From assembly GCF_000757485.1 (NCBI RefSeq), contig NZ_JPYO01000034.1, forward strand, positions 74,966 through 133,419: DNA of 58,454 nt. The letters are read 5' to 3'. Shown piece after piece: positions 33,484-42,228 of this stretch; the first letter of the stretch is position 1; every line of letters begins with the position of its first letter. The notes beneath the pieces were generated by a model, which ran no database searches, was not told where the DNA came from, and was given only the letters and a program-made list of their open reading frames with translations. Source of the DNA: Achromobacter sp. RTa. Lineage in GTDB: Bacteria; Pseudomonadota; Gammaproteobacteria; Burkholderiales; Burkholderiaceae_B. A program made the position numbers and the translations under genes.

Positions 33484-33971
33484 TGTTCGAATCCCCTGGC
33501 GATGTAGCGGTGCACGGAACGCAGCGATACGTTGAGCCTGGCCGCGATCTCGCCATGGCTCAAGCCTTCGAGCTGCGCCATCAGGAAAGCCTGGCGCGCG
33601 GGCAGCGGCAGCCCCGCCAGCATCTCGTCGATTTCCTGCAGCGCTTCGAGAATGATCAGGCGCTGCTCGGCAGACGGAGCCAGCTGTTCCGGCATCAAGG
33701 CCAGGGCCTCGAGGTAGGCCTGCTCTACCGACCGGCGGCGGTGGTGGTTCATGAGCAGGCGCTTGGCGATCGTGGTGAGATAGGCGCGCGGCTCGCGCAG
33801 CGCATCCAGCTCATGGCGGTGCCGCAGCACCCGCACGAAGGTGTCCTGGGCCAGGTCGGCCGCGTCGAACGTGTTCCCCAGCTTGGCGCGCAGCCAGCCA
33901 TGCAGCCATCCATGGTGCGCGCGATACAGGAGATGGACGGCGTCGCTCGAGGCGAGCACGGGATTCGGCAC
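33462..33971 (-). CDS. hurI: FecI-type ECF sigma factor for haem uptake
   Basis: A 169-residue iron-responsive ECF sigma factor: region 2 (DAADLAQDTFVRVLR, EPRAYLTTIAKRLLMNHHRRR) and region 4 (GLSHGEIAARLNVSLRSVHRYIARGFEQC). It should transcribe bhuRSTUV when haem binds BhuR. The start is GTG at 33971. A Fur-like site lies ~30 bases upstream, so synthesis is probably restricted to iron starvation. It heads the locus, with hurR overlapping its end. Confidence 0.93.
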   Translation of the reverse strand: MPNPVLASSDAVHLLYRAHHGWLHGWLRAKLGNTFDAADLAQDTFVRVLRHRHELDALREPRAYLTTIAKRLLMNHHRRRSVEQAYLEALALMPEQLAPSAEQRLIILEALQEIDEMLAGLPLPARQAFLMAQLEGLSHGEIAARLNVSLRSVHRYIARGFEQCIMAAI

Positions 33972-33999
33972 GAAAAGCTCCCTGGACTTTTTACTAAAT

Positions 34000-34018
34000 A
34001 AAAATCAATCTCATTCTA
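34000..34018. promoter_or_regulatory. Fur-like box before hurI
   Basis: An A/T-rich 19-mer agrees with the Fur consensus GATAATGATAATCATTATC at 11 of 19 positions. It stands out in this GC-rich DNA and lies just upstream of the iron-responsive sigma gene. Confidence 0.5.
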
Positions 34019-34069
34019 AATGCAAAACCATGATCCAGGTCAAGTCCGTCCGCCGCGCGTGACGGCGAT

Positions 34070-34591
34070 ATGATGCGGACAGGCTGGGCCGCGCCCGGCG
34101 GCCCTACTCCAGAGGCGGTTCCCCTGCTCTACAGCGCGCTCAAATTCGTCCACCTCATGGCCGTGATCCTCTGGGTCGGCGGCATGCTGTTCGCCCACTG
34201 TTTCCTGCGCCCCGCCGCGGCCCGGCTGGAACCGCCGGTCCGCCTGCGTCTCATGGCGTCGGTGCTGGGCCCATTCCTGAACGCCGTGCTGGCGGCCATC
34301 GTGCTCATCCTGCTGTCGGGCGCGGCGATGATCGGCCAGGAAGCCTCGCAGGCCGCGCAGACCGGCGGCGCCTTCTTCATGCCGCGCAGCTGGACCCTCA
34401 TGGCCGCCGGCGGCATCGTCATGATGGCGATCTACGCCTACATCCGCTTCGTTCTCTACCCGCGGCTGAACGCTGCAGTCGTGAATTCCGACTGGCCCGC
34501 GGGCGGCCAGGCCATGGGCGGCGTTCGCCGCTGGGTGGGCGTAAACCTGCTGCTGGGCATCGCCATCGTCGCCATCGTCTTTCTGGCGTAG
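34070..34591 (+). CDS. CopD-domain integral membrane protein
   Basis: A 173-residue membrane protein with four helices (LYSALKFVHLMAVILWVGGMLFAH; the segment at ~60-85; ~105-128; and the C-terminal VGVNLLLGIAIVAIVFLA). The pattern of His and Trp in the first helix and HCFLRPAA is typical of the CopD/DUF2269-like group of uncharacterised proteins. The start is uncertain. A TATGAT -10-like element overlaps the first ATG pair, and family members usually begin at the LLYSALKF position, where a CTG (34124) follows AGAGGCGG. Confidence 0.7.
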   Translation: MMRTGWAAPGGPTPEAVPLLYSALKFVHLMAVILWVGGMLFAHCFLRPAAARLEPPVRLRLMASVLGPFLNAVLAAIVLILLSGAAMIGQEASQAAQTGGAFFMPRSWTLMAAGGIVMMAIYAYIRFVLYPRLNAAVVNSDWPAGGQAMGGVRRWVGVNLLLGIAIVAIVFLA

Positions 34592-34733
34592 GCGGATATC
34601 GGCCGGCGCCGGCCTGCCATCGGGCATGCGGCGGCTGGTATCGGGATTCTTTTGCCTGGTGCAATACGCCGTACATCCGCGGCCTCCACACTGCGGATGA
34701 CTATCGCGGGCCTCCACAACAAAAGGAATCTCC

Positions 34734-35594
34734 ATGATCAAGCGCGTCTTCCGACTGGCCGCCCTCGGCCTGTTCGCCTCTTCGTTCGCCGCGCAGGCCG
34801 CGGCGCCCATCGACAACAGCGCGCTGGAACAGCCTGGATTCCGCGAGCACAAAGCCACCTACGGCGTGGTCTACCGGCTGCCCCAGGAAGTCAATGCCGT
34901 GCTGGACGCCAGGATCAACGGCACGCTCAAGGCCGACCTGCTCAAGCTGGGCCTGAAGGCCGAAGCCGAAACGCCCAACATGCCGCACGTGACGGTCGTG
35001 CACATCCATAGCGCCGATCCCGCGACTCCCGCCCGGATGCTGAAGGCGCTGCCCAAGCCGCCGGCCCCGCTGCAGGTCACCTTGAAGAACTTCTATCCCA
35101 CCGAGGCCGCCAAGGGCGCGGGCCATCCCTGGTGGCTGGACCTGGGCGTGGTCAAGAGCGGCCAGGGCTTCGAGGACATGATGCGCTACAACACCGTGGC
35201 CACAGCGGCCCTGGCGCCCTTGCGCGACGGTCCGCTGCCGCGCGTGACCGGCCCCGTCTACGCGAAGATGGGAGACGCGGGCAAGGACCTGGTCCGCACC
35301 CAGGGCGTAAGCGGCGTGAATATCGTGCAGGACGGCAAGGAAGTGCGCGCGCACAATCCGCACACTACCCTGGTCTACAGCATGACGCCCTACGACGCGC
35401 GCCTGCAGGACGCCATGAAGCAGGAAGCGGAAAAGTTCAACGCCGTGCTGCCCGAGGGCATCGCCGCCAACTTCAAGGACGTGTCCATCGTCGAGATCGG
35501 CTTCGCCGGCAACGTGGTTCGCGAGATCTACCGCATCAGCCTGGAAGACGGCTCGGTGCTCGACGTTGCCACTGGCAAGAAGGCCGGGACCTGA
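34734..35594 (+). CDS. Secreted 2H-phosphoesterase-like protein
   Basis: A 286-residue exported protein with a ~22-residue signal peptide (FASSFAAQA-A). The mature part has two H-x-T segments about 150 residues apart: PHVTVVHIH (~residue 85) and NPHTTLVYS (~residue 218). This is the arrangement of the 2H phosphoesterase superfamily, where the histidines form the active site. A long insert lies between them. The substrate is unknown; a cyclic phosphate or RNA end is what the superfamily suggests. A CACAACAAAAGGAA leader supplies the ribosome site. The domain call is motif-based and tentative. Confidence 0.55.
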   Translation: MIKRVFRLAALGLFASSFAAQAAAPIDNSALEQPGFREHKATYGVVYRLPQEVNAVLDARINGTLKADLLKLGLKAEAETPNMPHVTVVHIHSADPATPARMLKALPKPPAPLQVTLKNFYPTEAAKGAGHPWWLDLGVVKSGQGFEDMMRYNTVATAALAPLRDGPLPRVTGPVYAKMGDAGKDLVRTQGVSGVNIVQDGKEVRAHNPHTTLVYSMTPYDARLQDAMKQEAEKFNAVLPEGIAANFKDVSIVEIGFAGNVVREIYRISLEDGSVLDVATGKKAGT

Positions 35595-35625
35595 ACCGCA
35601 GGGGCGGCCGGGCAACGCTACCGAG

Positions 35626-35646
35626 TGCTGCCATTTCATGGCAGCA
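35626..35646. promoter_or_regulatory. Palindrome before the WYL regulator gene
   Basis: TGCTGCCAT, three bases, ATGGCAGCA: a perfect 9-base inverted repeat 32 bases before the preferred start. It probably serves as the regulator's own operator. Confidence 0.55.
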
Positions 35647-35677
35647 TTACATGATCGCCAGCCCTCCGCCCCGCCCC

Positions 35678-36370
35678 ATGTCCCGCACCGAAAGACTCCT
35701 CGGCCTGCTGCAAACCCTGCGCTGCCATCGCCGCCCGGTCAGCGGGCGCCAGCTGGCCGCCGATCTGGGCGTCAGCATCCGCACGCTGTACCGCGATATC
35801 GCCACCCTGCAATCGCAAGGCGCCGAGATCGAGGGCGAGCCGGGCCTGGGCTACGTCCTGCGTCCCGGCTTCATGCTGCCGCCGCTGATGTTCAGCACCG
35901 AGGAAATCGAAGCCCTGGTGCTGGGCACCCGCTGGGTGGCGGACCGCTCCGATCCCCGGCTCGGGCAGGCCGCGCGCAACGCGCTGGCCAAGATCGGCGC
36001 CGTGCTGCCCAGGGAACTGCGCGACGGGCTGGACGCCATTCCCCTGCTGGTCGGCCCCAGCGCGCTCGCCGTGGTCGACCGCGTGGACCTGTCGCTCATC
36101 CGCCAGGCCATCCGCAACGAACAGAAGATCGACATCACCTACCGGGACGACAAGGGCGCCGATTCCACGCGCGTAATCTGGCCCTTCGCGCTGGGATTTT
36201 TCGACAGCGTGCGCATCGTCATGGCCTGGTGCGAACTGCGCCAGGACTTCCGCCATTTCCGCACCGACCGCATCGCCACTCTGGCGCCCGGCGCGCGCTA
36301 TCCCCGGCGCCGGCACGCGCTGCTGAAAGAGTGGCGCGCGCTCAATCATGAACCCCGGAAATCGGGCTGA
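35678..36370 (+). CDS. YafY/DeoR-type WYL-domain transcriptional regulator
   Basis: A 230-residue regulator. The N-terminal HTH_11 (RTERLLGLLQTLRCHRRPVSGRQLAADLGVSIRTLYRDIATL) is followed by a WYL ligand-binding domain (~residues 120-225; KIDITYRDDKGADSTRVIWPFALGFFDSVRIVMAWC). Such regulators commonly control an adjacent glyoxalase-fold gene, as here. An alternative ATG at 35651 adds nine residues; the normal family start MSRTERLL favours 35678. Confidence 0.88.
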   Translation: MSRTERLLGLLQTLRCHRRPVSGRQLAADLGVSIRTLYRDIATLQSQGAEIEGEPGLGYVLRPGFMLPPLMFSTEEIEALVLGTRWVADRSDPRLGQAARNALAKIGAVLPRELRDGLDAIPLLVGPSALAVVDRVDLSLIRQAIRNEQKIDITYRDDKGADSTRVIWPFALGFFDSVRIVMAWCELRQDFRHFRTDRIATLAPGARYPRRRHALLKEWRALNHEPRKSG

Positions 36371-36388
36371 CGGCTACTGCCAAAAACT

Positions 36389-36403
36389 GACAGCACCCCT
36401 GTC
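36389..36403. promoter_or_regulatory. Palindrome before the glyoxalase-fold gene
   Basis: GACAG, five bases, CTGTC, 33 bases before the ATG. It may be the target of the upstream WYL regulator, though its half-site differs from the one at 35626-35646. Confidence 0.4.
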
Positions 36404-36436
36404 TAAGATGAGCGCGTCATCCCACAGGAGCGCATC

Positions 36437-36850
36437 ATGCCCGACACCAATTTCGTCATTCTCTACGTTGACAAGCCGGCCGCCAGCGCCGCGTTCTACA
36501 GCGCGCTGCTGCAGCGCCCGCCCGTCGAAAGCTCCCCCACGTTCGCCTTGTTCGCGCTGGATTCCGGGCTGATGCTGGGCCTGTGGTCGCGCCATACCGT
36601 CGAACCCGCGGCCGCCGGCCGGGGCGGCGCGTCCGAGCTGGCTTTCACTGTTCCCGACGCGGACGCGCTGGACCGCCGCCACGTGGACTGGAGCCTGCGC
36701 GGCCTGCCCATTCTCCAGGCCCCGACCGACATGGATTTCGGCCGCACGTTCGTGGCCCTGGATCCGGACGGCCACCGGCTGCGCGTTTTCTCGCCGGCGC
36801 CGCAGGAAGTCCCCGCCGGACGGCGCGCCTCAAGCCTGGCCAGCGCCTAA
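36437..36850 (+). CDS. VOC/glyoxalase-fold protein
   Basis: A 137-residue VOC-superfamily protein with two beta-alpha-beta-beta-beta modules: TNFVILYVDKPAASAAFYSALL, then FGRTFVALDPDGHRLRVFSP, the usual end of PhnB/drug-resistance-like members. Most such proteins bind a metal or a small ligand; the role of this one is unknown. An ACAGGAG ribosome site precedes the ATG. It is paired with the WYL regulator upstream and convergent with the permease gene. Confidence 0.88.
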   Translation: MPDTNFVILYVDKPAASAAFYSALLQRPPVESSPTFALFALDSGLMLGLWSRHTVEPAAAGRGGASELAFTVPDADALDRRHVDWSLRGLPILQAPTDMDFGRTFVALDPDGHRLRVFSPAPQEVPAGRRASSLASA

Positions 36851-36873
36851 GCCTCGCATGCCGAGCCGCCCGC

Positions 36874-38280
36874 TCAGGAACGATGCTGGCGGGCGGCCAG
36901 GGCGGCGGGCTCGGCGCGCTGGCGCAGCAGCAGTCCGTAGGCGGCCGCCAGGATCAGCAGGAAGGGCACGCCGAACACCAGTGTCATCTTGAAGACGCTG
37001 GTGAAATAGGTGGTCGCCAGAATGGCCAGCATGGCGGCCGCGCCCAGCAGCGTCAGCACCGGGAAGCCCGGCATGCGGAACGACAGCGGCGCGCCGCCGT
37101 CGCGCGCCCAGCGGCGCCGGAAGAAGTAATGCGTCACGAAGATCATCATCCACGTGAACAGCGCGCCGAACATCGAAATGGCCATCATCAGCGTGAAGGC
37201 GGTCTCGGGATACAGCACGTTAAGCACGGCGGCGATGCCGATTCCGCTGGTGGACAGCAGCAGCGCGTTCAGCGGAGTCCCGCTGCGCGTGAGACGGCCC
37301 AGCGCGGACGGCGCATGGCCGGCGCGCGACAGGCTGAACATCATGCGCGTCGTGATGTACAACTGGCTGTTCATCGCCGACAGCGCCGCCACCAGCACAA
37401 TGAAATTGATGACGTCCGCCGCGCCCGGGATGCCCAGCGCCTGCATCACCTTCACGAAGGGGCTGCCGCCCTTGCCCGCCTCGTCCCAGGGCACGATGGC
37501 CAGGATCAGCGCCAGCGTCAGCAGGTAGAACACCACCAGGCGCACGATGGTGGCCCGGAACGCCTGCTTGACCGCACGCTCCGGATCCTCGGCCTCGCCC
37601 GCCGCCACCGCGATCATCTCCACGCTCAGGTAGCTGAAAATCGAAATCACCACGGCGATCCACATGCCCCAGACGCCGTTCGGGAAGAAGCCGCCGTGCG
37701 AGGTGTATTGCGTCGCGCCGTACTGGGGGTTGCCCCAGACCACATAGGCGCCCAGGACGATGAAGGCCACGATGGCGCTGACCTTGATCGTCGAAAACCA
37801 GTATTCCACCGTGCCGAACGCCTTGACGCTCATCGCGTTGATGAAGATCAGCGCGGCGGAAAACAGGCAGACCCACTGCCAGCCCGGCACGCCCGGGAAC
37901 CAGAGCTTCATGTATTCCGCCACCGCGGTGACTTCCGTGCCCACCGCCAGAACCACGCAGGACCAGTATGCGTATCGCACCAGGAATCCGGCCAGCGGGC
38001 CGACGTAGTGCTCGGCGTAGGCGCCGAAGGAACCCGACGTGGAATGCGCCACCGTCATCTCCGCCAGGCAGCCCATGAGCAGCAGCGTGATCAGGCCGCC
38101 GATGGCGTAGCTGATGATCACGCTGGGCCCGGCAAAGCCGATGGCGAACTTGCTGCCCAGGAACAGCCCCGTGCCGATGGCGCCGCCTATGGCGATCATG
38201 CTCATCTGGCCAGAGGTCAAGCGCCGCTTGAGCCCCTGTTCGCGTTCGGCTATCCGGCCGAATCCCTGTTGTTGCCGCAT
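36874..38280 (-). CDS. Amino-acid permease (APC superfamily, AAT family)
   Basis: A 468-residue permease with twelve membrane helices. AAT-family hallmarks include LKRRLTSGQMSMIAIGGAIGTGLFLGS in helix 1, the PSVIISYAIGGLITLLLMGCLAEM region and STSGSFGAYAEHYVGPLAGFLVRYAYW. Relatives move GABA, aromatic amino acids, asparagine or proline with protons. Its position 79 bases downstream of kynureninase on the same strand suggests tryptophan, kynurenine or a related aromatic substrate (inference). Confidence 0.9.
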   Translation of the reverse strand: MRQQQGFGRIAEREQGLKRRLTSGQMSMIAIGGAIGTGLFLGSKFAIGFAGPSVIISYAIGGLITLLLMGCLAEMTVAHSTSGSFGAYAEHYVGPLAGFLVRYAYWSCVVLAVGTEVTAVAEYMKLWFPGVPGWQWVCLFSAALIFINAMSVKAFGTVEYWFSTIKVSAIVAFIVLGAYVVWGNPQYGATQYTSHGGFFPNGVWGMWIAVVISIFSYLSVEMIAVAAGEAEDPERAVKQAFRATIVRLVVFYLLTLALILAIVPWDEAGKGGSPFVKVMQALGIPGAADVINFIVLVAALSAMNSQLYITTRMMFSLSRAGHAPSALGRLTRSGTPLNALLLSTSGIGIAAVLNVLYPETAFTLMMAISMFGALFTWMMIFVTHYFFRRRWARDGGAPLSFRMPGFPVLTLLGAAAMLAILATTYFTSVFKMTLVFGVPFLLILAAAYGLLLRQRAEPAALAARQHRS

Positions 38281-38359
38281 TGTCTCCTCCTCGTACTGCG
38301 CTCTCTTGCTGGATGTAGGGCCGGTCGGGCCCGCGCCGGGATCTGCTGGCGCCGCGGGG

Positions 38360-39610
38360 TCAGGTCACGGCGGCGCGCTGCCTGAATTCCGGCTTGTCCC
38401 AGGCGCGCGTGTCCAGCACGTCCTTCAGGATGTCCACGGCGTCCCACACGTCGGCGTAGCCGAAATACAGCGGGGTCAGGCCGAAGCGCAGCACCTCGGG
38501 CTCGCGGTAGTCGCCGATGACGCCGCGCGCGATCAGCGCCTGCATCACCTCGAAGCCGTTCGGATGGCGGAAGCTGACGTGGCTGCCGCGCTCGGCGTGA
38601 TCGCGCGGCGTCACCAGCGTCAGCGGATGGCCCGCGCAACGCTGCTCGACCAGCGAAATGAACAGATCGCCCAGCGCCAGCGACTTCCTGCGCACCTCGG
38701 CCATGTCGGCTGCGTGGGCCACGTCCAGGCCACACTCCACCAGCGACAGCGATACGATGGGCTGCGTGCCGCAGAGGTAGCGGCGGATGCCGCCCGCCGG
38801 CTCGTAGGCCACGGCCATGTCGAACGGCCGGGGATGGCCCCACCAGCCAGACAACGGCTGCCAGAAATCCTTGGTGTGGCGCGGCGCCACCCAGATGAAG
38901 GCCGGCGAGCCCGGGCCCCCGTTCAGGTACTTATAGGTGCAGCCCACGGCGAAGTCGGCGTCCGCGCCGTTCAGGTCCACCGGCACCGCGCCGGCGGCAT
39001 GCGCCAGGTCCCAGATGGCCAGCGCGCCGCGCTCGTGCGCCAGCGCGGTCACGGCGGCCATGTCGTGCATCTGGCCGCTGCGGTAGTTCACGTGCGACAG
39101 CAGCATCACGGCCACGGAGTCGTCCAGCGCGTCTTCCAGCGGCAGGGCGTCGTCGATGAGGCGCATTTCGTAGCCCTGCTGCAGCAGGTCTATCATCCCC
39201 TGGATCATGTAGAGGTCAGTGGGGAAATTGTCGCGTTCGGACAGGATGACGCGGCGCGAAGGCAGCTTCTGCTGCTGGATGCGCAGCGCGGCGGCCAGCG
39301 CCTTGAAGATGTTCAGCGACGTCGTGTCCGTGATGACCAGCTCGCCCTCTCGCGCGCCAAGCAGGCTGCCCAGCTTGTCGCCCAGGCGGGCGGGCAGTTC
39401 GAACCAGCCAGCCGTATTCCAGCTGCGGATCAGTCCCGCCCCCCATTCCTGGCCGATGACGGAGGAGGCGCGGGCGGCGGCGGCCTTGGGCAGCACCCCC
39501 AGCGAATTGCCGTCCATGTACAGCACGCCCGGCGGCAGGTCGAATTGTTCTTTCAAGGGCGCCAGGGGATCCTGGCGGTCGGCGTTCACGCAATCGTCAC
39601 GGGTATTCAT
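38360..39610 (-). CDS. kynU: Kynureninase
   Basis: A 416-residue PLP enzyme that cleaves kynurenine to anthranilate and alanine. Signatures: [14 protein letters not shown] near the N-terminus, [17 protein letters not shown], the aspartate in IWDLAHAAG, and the PLP lysine in [17 protein letters not shown]. The length is typical. The ATG at 39610 is favoured over upstream frame-open codons. KynA and KynB are not in the window. It is divergent from an AsnC/Lrp regulator, like the kynR-kyn arrangement of pseudomonads. Confidence 0.95.
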   Translation of the reverse strand: MNTRDDCVNADRQDPLAPLKEQFDLPPGVLYMDGNSLGVLPKAAAARASSVIGQEWGAGLIRSWNTAGWFELPARLGDKLGSLLGAREGELVITDTTSLNIFKALAAALRIQQQKLPSRRVILSERDNFPTDLYMIQGMIDLLQQGYEMRLIDDALPLEDALDDSVAVMLLSHVNYRSGQMHDMAAVTALAHERGALAIWDLAHAAGAVPVDLNGADADFAVGCTYKYLNGGPGSPAFIWVAPRHTKDFWQPLSGWWGHPRPFDMAVAYEPAGGIRRYLCGTQPIVSLSLVECGLDVAHAADMAEVRRKSLALGDLFISLVEQRCAGHPLTLVTPRDHAERGSHVSFRHPNGFEVMQALIARGVIGDYREPEVLRFGLTPLYFGYADVWDAVDILKDVLDTRAWDKPEFRQRAAVT

Positions 39611-39632
39611 CACTGCTCCATCGGGCAAATTC

Positions 39633-39649
39633 CTGATAAATACTATCAG
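39633..39649. promoter_or_regulatory. Candidate Lrp/KynR operator
   Basis: CTGATA, five bases, TATCAG lies in the A/T-rich space between kynU and the regulator. A partial second copy (CTGATATATTGC) starts at ~39660. Spacing of about 2-3 helical turns suits Lrp-type octamers. Confidence 0.5.
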
Positions 39650-39746
39650 CGCGGGCGGGCTGATATATTGCAAATTCGGGCGCGGATTACCCTAGGTTTC
39701 CGCATTCAGTTGCACAGAACAGTTTTTTTTGGAATTTGATTGCGCC

Positions 39747-40220
39747 ATGCAGATCGATGCCATAGACCAGCGGATTCTCTGCCGCCTGCAGGAGAACGGC
39801 CATCTCAGCAACCAGGACCTTGCGGAACAGGTGGCGCTGTCGCCGTCGGCCTGCCTGAGGCGCGTACGCGCGCTGGAGGAGGCCGGGCTGATCCGGGGCT
39901 ACCGCGCCGTGCTGGACGCGGAAAAGCTGGGCTTCGAGCTGGAAGCCATCGTCCATGTGTCGCTGGACCAGTCGCGCCCGGGCTGGCATGAGGAATTCCT
40001 GGCCGGCATCGCGCTGCATGACGAAATCACCGAAGCCAGCATCGTGACGGGCGCGTCCAACTACATACTGTCGGTGCGCACCCGCAACCTGGCGGCGTTC
40101 TCGCAATTCGTGGAAGACAAGCTCAGCAAGATCGCGGGCGTGCGCGACCTGTGCTCGCATATCGTCATGCGCAAAGTGAAAAGCCGCGGCGGCATGCTGC
40201 CGCTGGGCAGTTGGCGCTAG
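39747..40220 (+). CDS. kynR: AsnC/Lrp-family regulator, probably of kynurenine catabolism
   Basis: A 157-residue Lrp-type regulator. The N-terminal HTH (AIDQRILCRLQENGHLSNQDLAEQVALSPSACLRRVRALEEAGLIRGYRA) is followed by the RAM/AsnC ligand domain (~70-150). Divergence from kynU implies it senses kynurenine and activates that gene, as KynR does in Pseudomonas (inference from position). The ATG at 39747 is the normal Lrp start; a TTG six codons upstream is in frame. Confidence 0.88.
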   Translation: MQIDAIDQRILCRLQENGHLSNQDLAEQVALSPSACLRRVRALEEAGLIRGYRAVLDAEKLGFELEAIVHVSLDQSRPGWHEEFLAGIALHDEITEASIVTGASNYILSVRTRNLAAFSQFVEDKLSKIAGVRDLCSHIVMRKVKSRGGMLPLGSWR

Positions 40221-40230
40221 GGCCTGCTCC

Positions 40231-40860
40231 CTAGCCCGCGCCGAAGCGCAGGAAGCCGAACACGGTCACGAAATGGCAGGCCGTGCCGCCCATGACGAAC
40301 AGGTGCCAGATGCCGTGGGCGTGCCGCCAGCGCTTATCGTTCACATAGAACAACGTGCCCACCGTATAGACCCCTGCGCCCGCCAGCAGCCAGGCAAGCC
40401 CGGCCGACGACAGGGCGCCGGCGATCGGGGCCGCGAACATCACGCCCAGCCAGCCCATCGCCAGGTAGAGCGGCAAGGCGGGGGCCGCGCCGCGCGCCCA
40501 CCACAGCTCGCGGCCGATGCCGACCGCCGCAAGCGCCCAGATGGCCACGCCCATGGCGGCGCCCCAGCCATGTTCCACCGGCCCGAACGCCAGGGGCGTA
40601 TAGGTACCGGCGATCAACAGGTAGATGGCGCAATGGTCGGCCTTCGCCCATATCGCCTTGCGGCGGCCGCGCGACCAATGGAACAGGACCGACGACGCGT
40701 ACACGGCGATCATCGAGGCCGCGAACACGGCGCAGCCGATGATCTGCCGGGTATCCACATTCAGCTCTGCCGCCCGGGAAATCAAGGCGCCCGACGCCGT
40801 CACGGCCAGCGCCAGGCCGGCCAGATGCGTCGCGCCGTTGAATCGTTCGCCTTCGTACAT
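40231..40860 (-). CDS. TrhA/hemolysin III family membrane protein
   Basis: A 209-residue seven-helix membrane protein of the PAQR/hemolysin III group. It has the conserved NGATHLAG opening, the S-x-x-x-H pair (SSVLFHWSRGRRKAIWAKADHCAIYLLIAGTYTP) and the metal-binding HAHGIWHLFVMGGTACHF. These proteins adjust membrane energetics or fluidity; the haemolysin name is historical. GGAGG precedes the ATG at 40860. It is convergent with kynR. Confidence 0.92.
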   Translation of the reverse strand: MYEGERFNGATHLAGLALAVTASGALISRAAELNVDTRQIIGCAVFAASMIAVYASSVLFHWSRGRRKAIWAKADHCAIYLLIAGTYTPLAFGPVEHGWGAAMGVAIWALAAVGIGRELWWARGAAPALPLYLAMGWLGVMFAAPIAGALSSAGLAWLLAGAGVYTVGTLFYVNDKRWRHAHGIWHLFVMGGTACHFVTVFGFLRFGAG

Positions 40861-40948
40861 GCGCCCTCCGCCCGCCGGCCATGCGCCGGCGCCTCCTATC
40901 ATGGGCCCGCAGCATGACAACCCTGCGTCAGCGCGGCGGCGGGCGGAC

Positions 40949-42034
40949 TCAGGCGATGAAGTCCACGGCCGCCGGATAGCCCTCCAGCGCGCGCGCCGAC
41001 AGGATGGCGCGCTGCACGGCGATCGCCATGGCCTCGGCCGCCATCACGCCCAACAGCATGACGTTGGCGTTCTTGCCGGACGCCCCCGTGCCCAGCGCGA
41101 AGATGGTGTCGCCATCGAGCATGGTGTGGATCGGATTGATCGTTCGGGCCAGGCCGTCGTGCGCCATGCCCGCGATCTTCTGCGCCTGCGCCTTGGTCAG
41201 GCGGGCATCGGTGGCGACCGCGCCGATCGTGGTCGCCGCGCCCGCCCGCATCGATTTGGGCAGATCGCCGGCCAGAACGGCGGCGCGGGTGTCCAGCAGC
41301 ATCTTGCCGTCGGCCGTGCGCGCGCCGGCCAGGATGCGGCCGGTGGAGGGGTCCAGCACGTCGCCCACGGCGTTGACCGCCACGATGGCCCCCACGGTCA
41401 CGCCCGCCACGGTCAGCGACGCGGTGCCGAGACCGCCCTTCATGGCGCGCTTGGGCCCGTACAGCTTGCCCACCGTGGCGCCCGCCCCGGCGCCCACGTT
41501 GCCTTCCCCGGGCGCCTCGGCGGTGGCCGACTTGCAAGCCTGGTAGCCCGCGGCCGCATCGGGCCGGATCGACGCATCGCCCACGCCCAGGTCGAACAGG
41601 ATGGCCGAAGGCACGATGGGCACGTGCGCAACGCCCACGTCGAAGCCGATCTTCTTTTCCTCCAGGTAGCGCATGACGCCGGAAGCGGCGTCCAGGCCGA
41701 ACGCGCTGCCGCCGGCAAGCATGACGGCGTGCACCTTGTCCACCATGTTCATGGGATTGAGCAGATCGGTTTCGCGGGTGCCCGGCGCCGCGCCGCGCAC
41801 GTCGACCCCGCCCGTGGCGCCGGCTTCGGCGATGATGACGGTGCAGCCCGTCGGGCGGCGCGTATCGGTGTAGTGCCCCACGCGCAGGCCGGCCACGTCC
41901 GTGATGCTGCCTCCGCCCGGCATCAGCCGCGGCCCGTTGGCGCCCTGGGCCGGCATCGCGCCGGCCGCCGCGGCCCCCGCGGCCGCCACCATGAAAGCCC
42001 GCCTGTTCCATCGCTGTTCCACACCGATCTCCAT
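40949..42034 (-). CDS. Tat-exported P1-family (DmpA/NylC type) peptidase
   Basis: A 361-residue self-cleaving N-terminal-nucleophile hydrolase. The first 30 residues contain a twin-arginine signal (NRRAFMVAAAGAAAAG). The body has the DmpA fold signatures SITDVAGLRVGHYTD, GGSAFGLDAASGVMRYLEE and the junction GAATTIGAVATDA (~residue 260), where autoproteolysis would expose a threonine nucleophile as in NylC. Substrates of relatives include N-terminal D- or beta-aminopeptides and cyclic amides. The start at 42034 was chosen to open the Tat signal. It is monocistronic, divergent from the ABC transporter. Confidence 0.88.
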   Translation of the reverse strand: MEIGVEQRWNRRAFMVAAAGAAAAGAMPAQGANGPRLMPGGGSITDVAGLRVGHYTDTRRPTGCTVIIAEAGATGGVDVRGAAPGTRETDLLNPMNMVDKVHAVMLAGGSAFGLDAASGVMRYLEEKKIGFDVGVAHVPIVPSAILFDLGVGDASIRPDAAAGYQACKSATAEAPGEGNVGAGAGATVGKLYGPKRAMKGGLGTASLTVAGVTVGAIVAVNAVGDVLDPSTGRILAGARTADGKMLLDTRAAVLAGDLPKSMRAGAATTIGAVATDARLTKAQAQKIAGMAHDGLARTINPIHTMLDGDTIFALGTGASGKNANVMLLGVMAAEAMAIAVQRAILSARALEGYPAAVDFIA

Positions 42035-42228
42035 CAAGGTCCCGCATGAATGAACCCCGGCCCGACCGCACCAGGGCGTGAGTGACGCCATATGACTTGC
42101 CGCTATATTTTTACTATTCCTTATGCTTTGTGGAAAAATAGGCGCGTTGTTAGAGTGCGGCTACGCCGGAGGGCATCGCAGGCCCACATGCTCTCCACAG
42201 TGATATCTGCCATCCGTGGAGCATCGCC

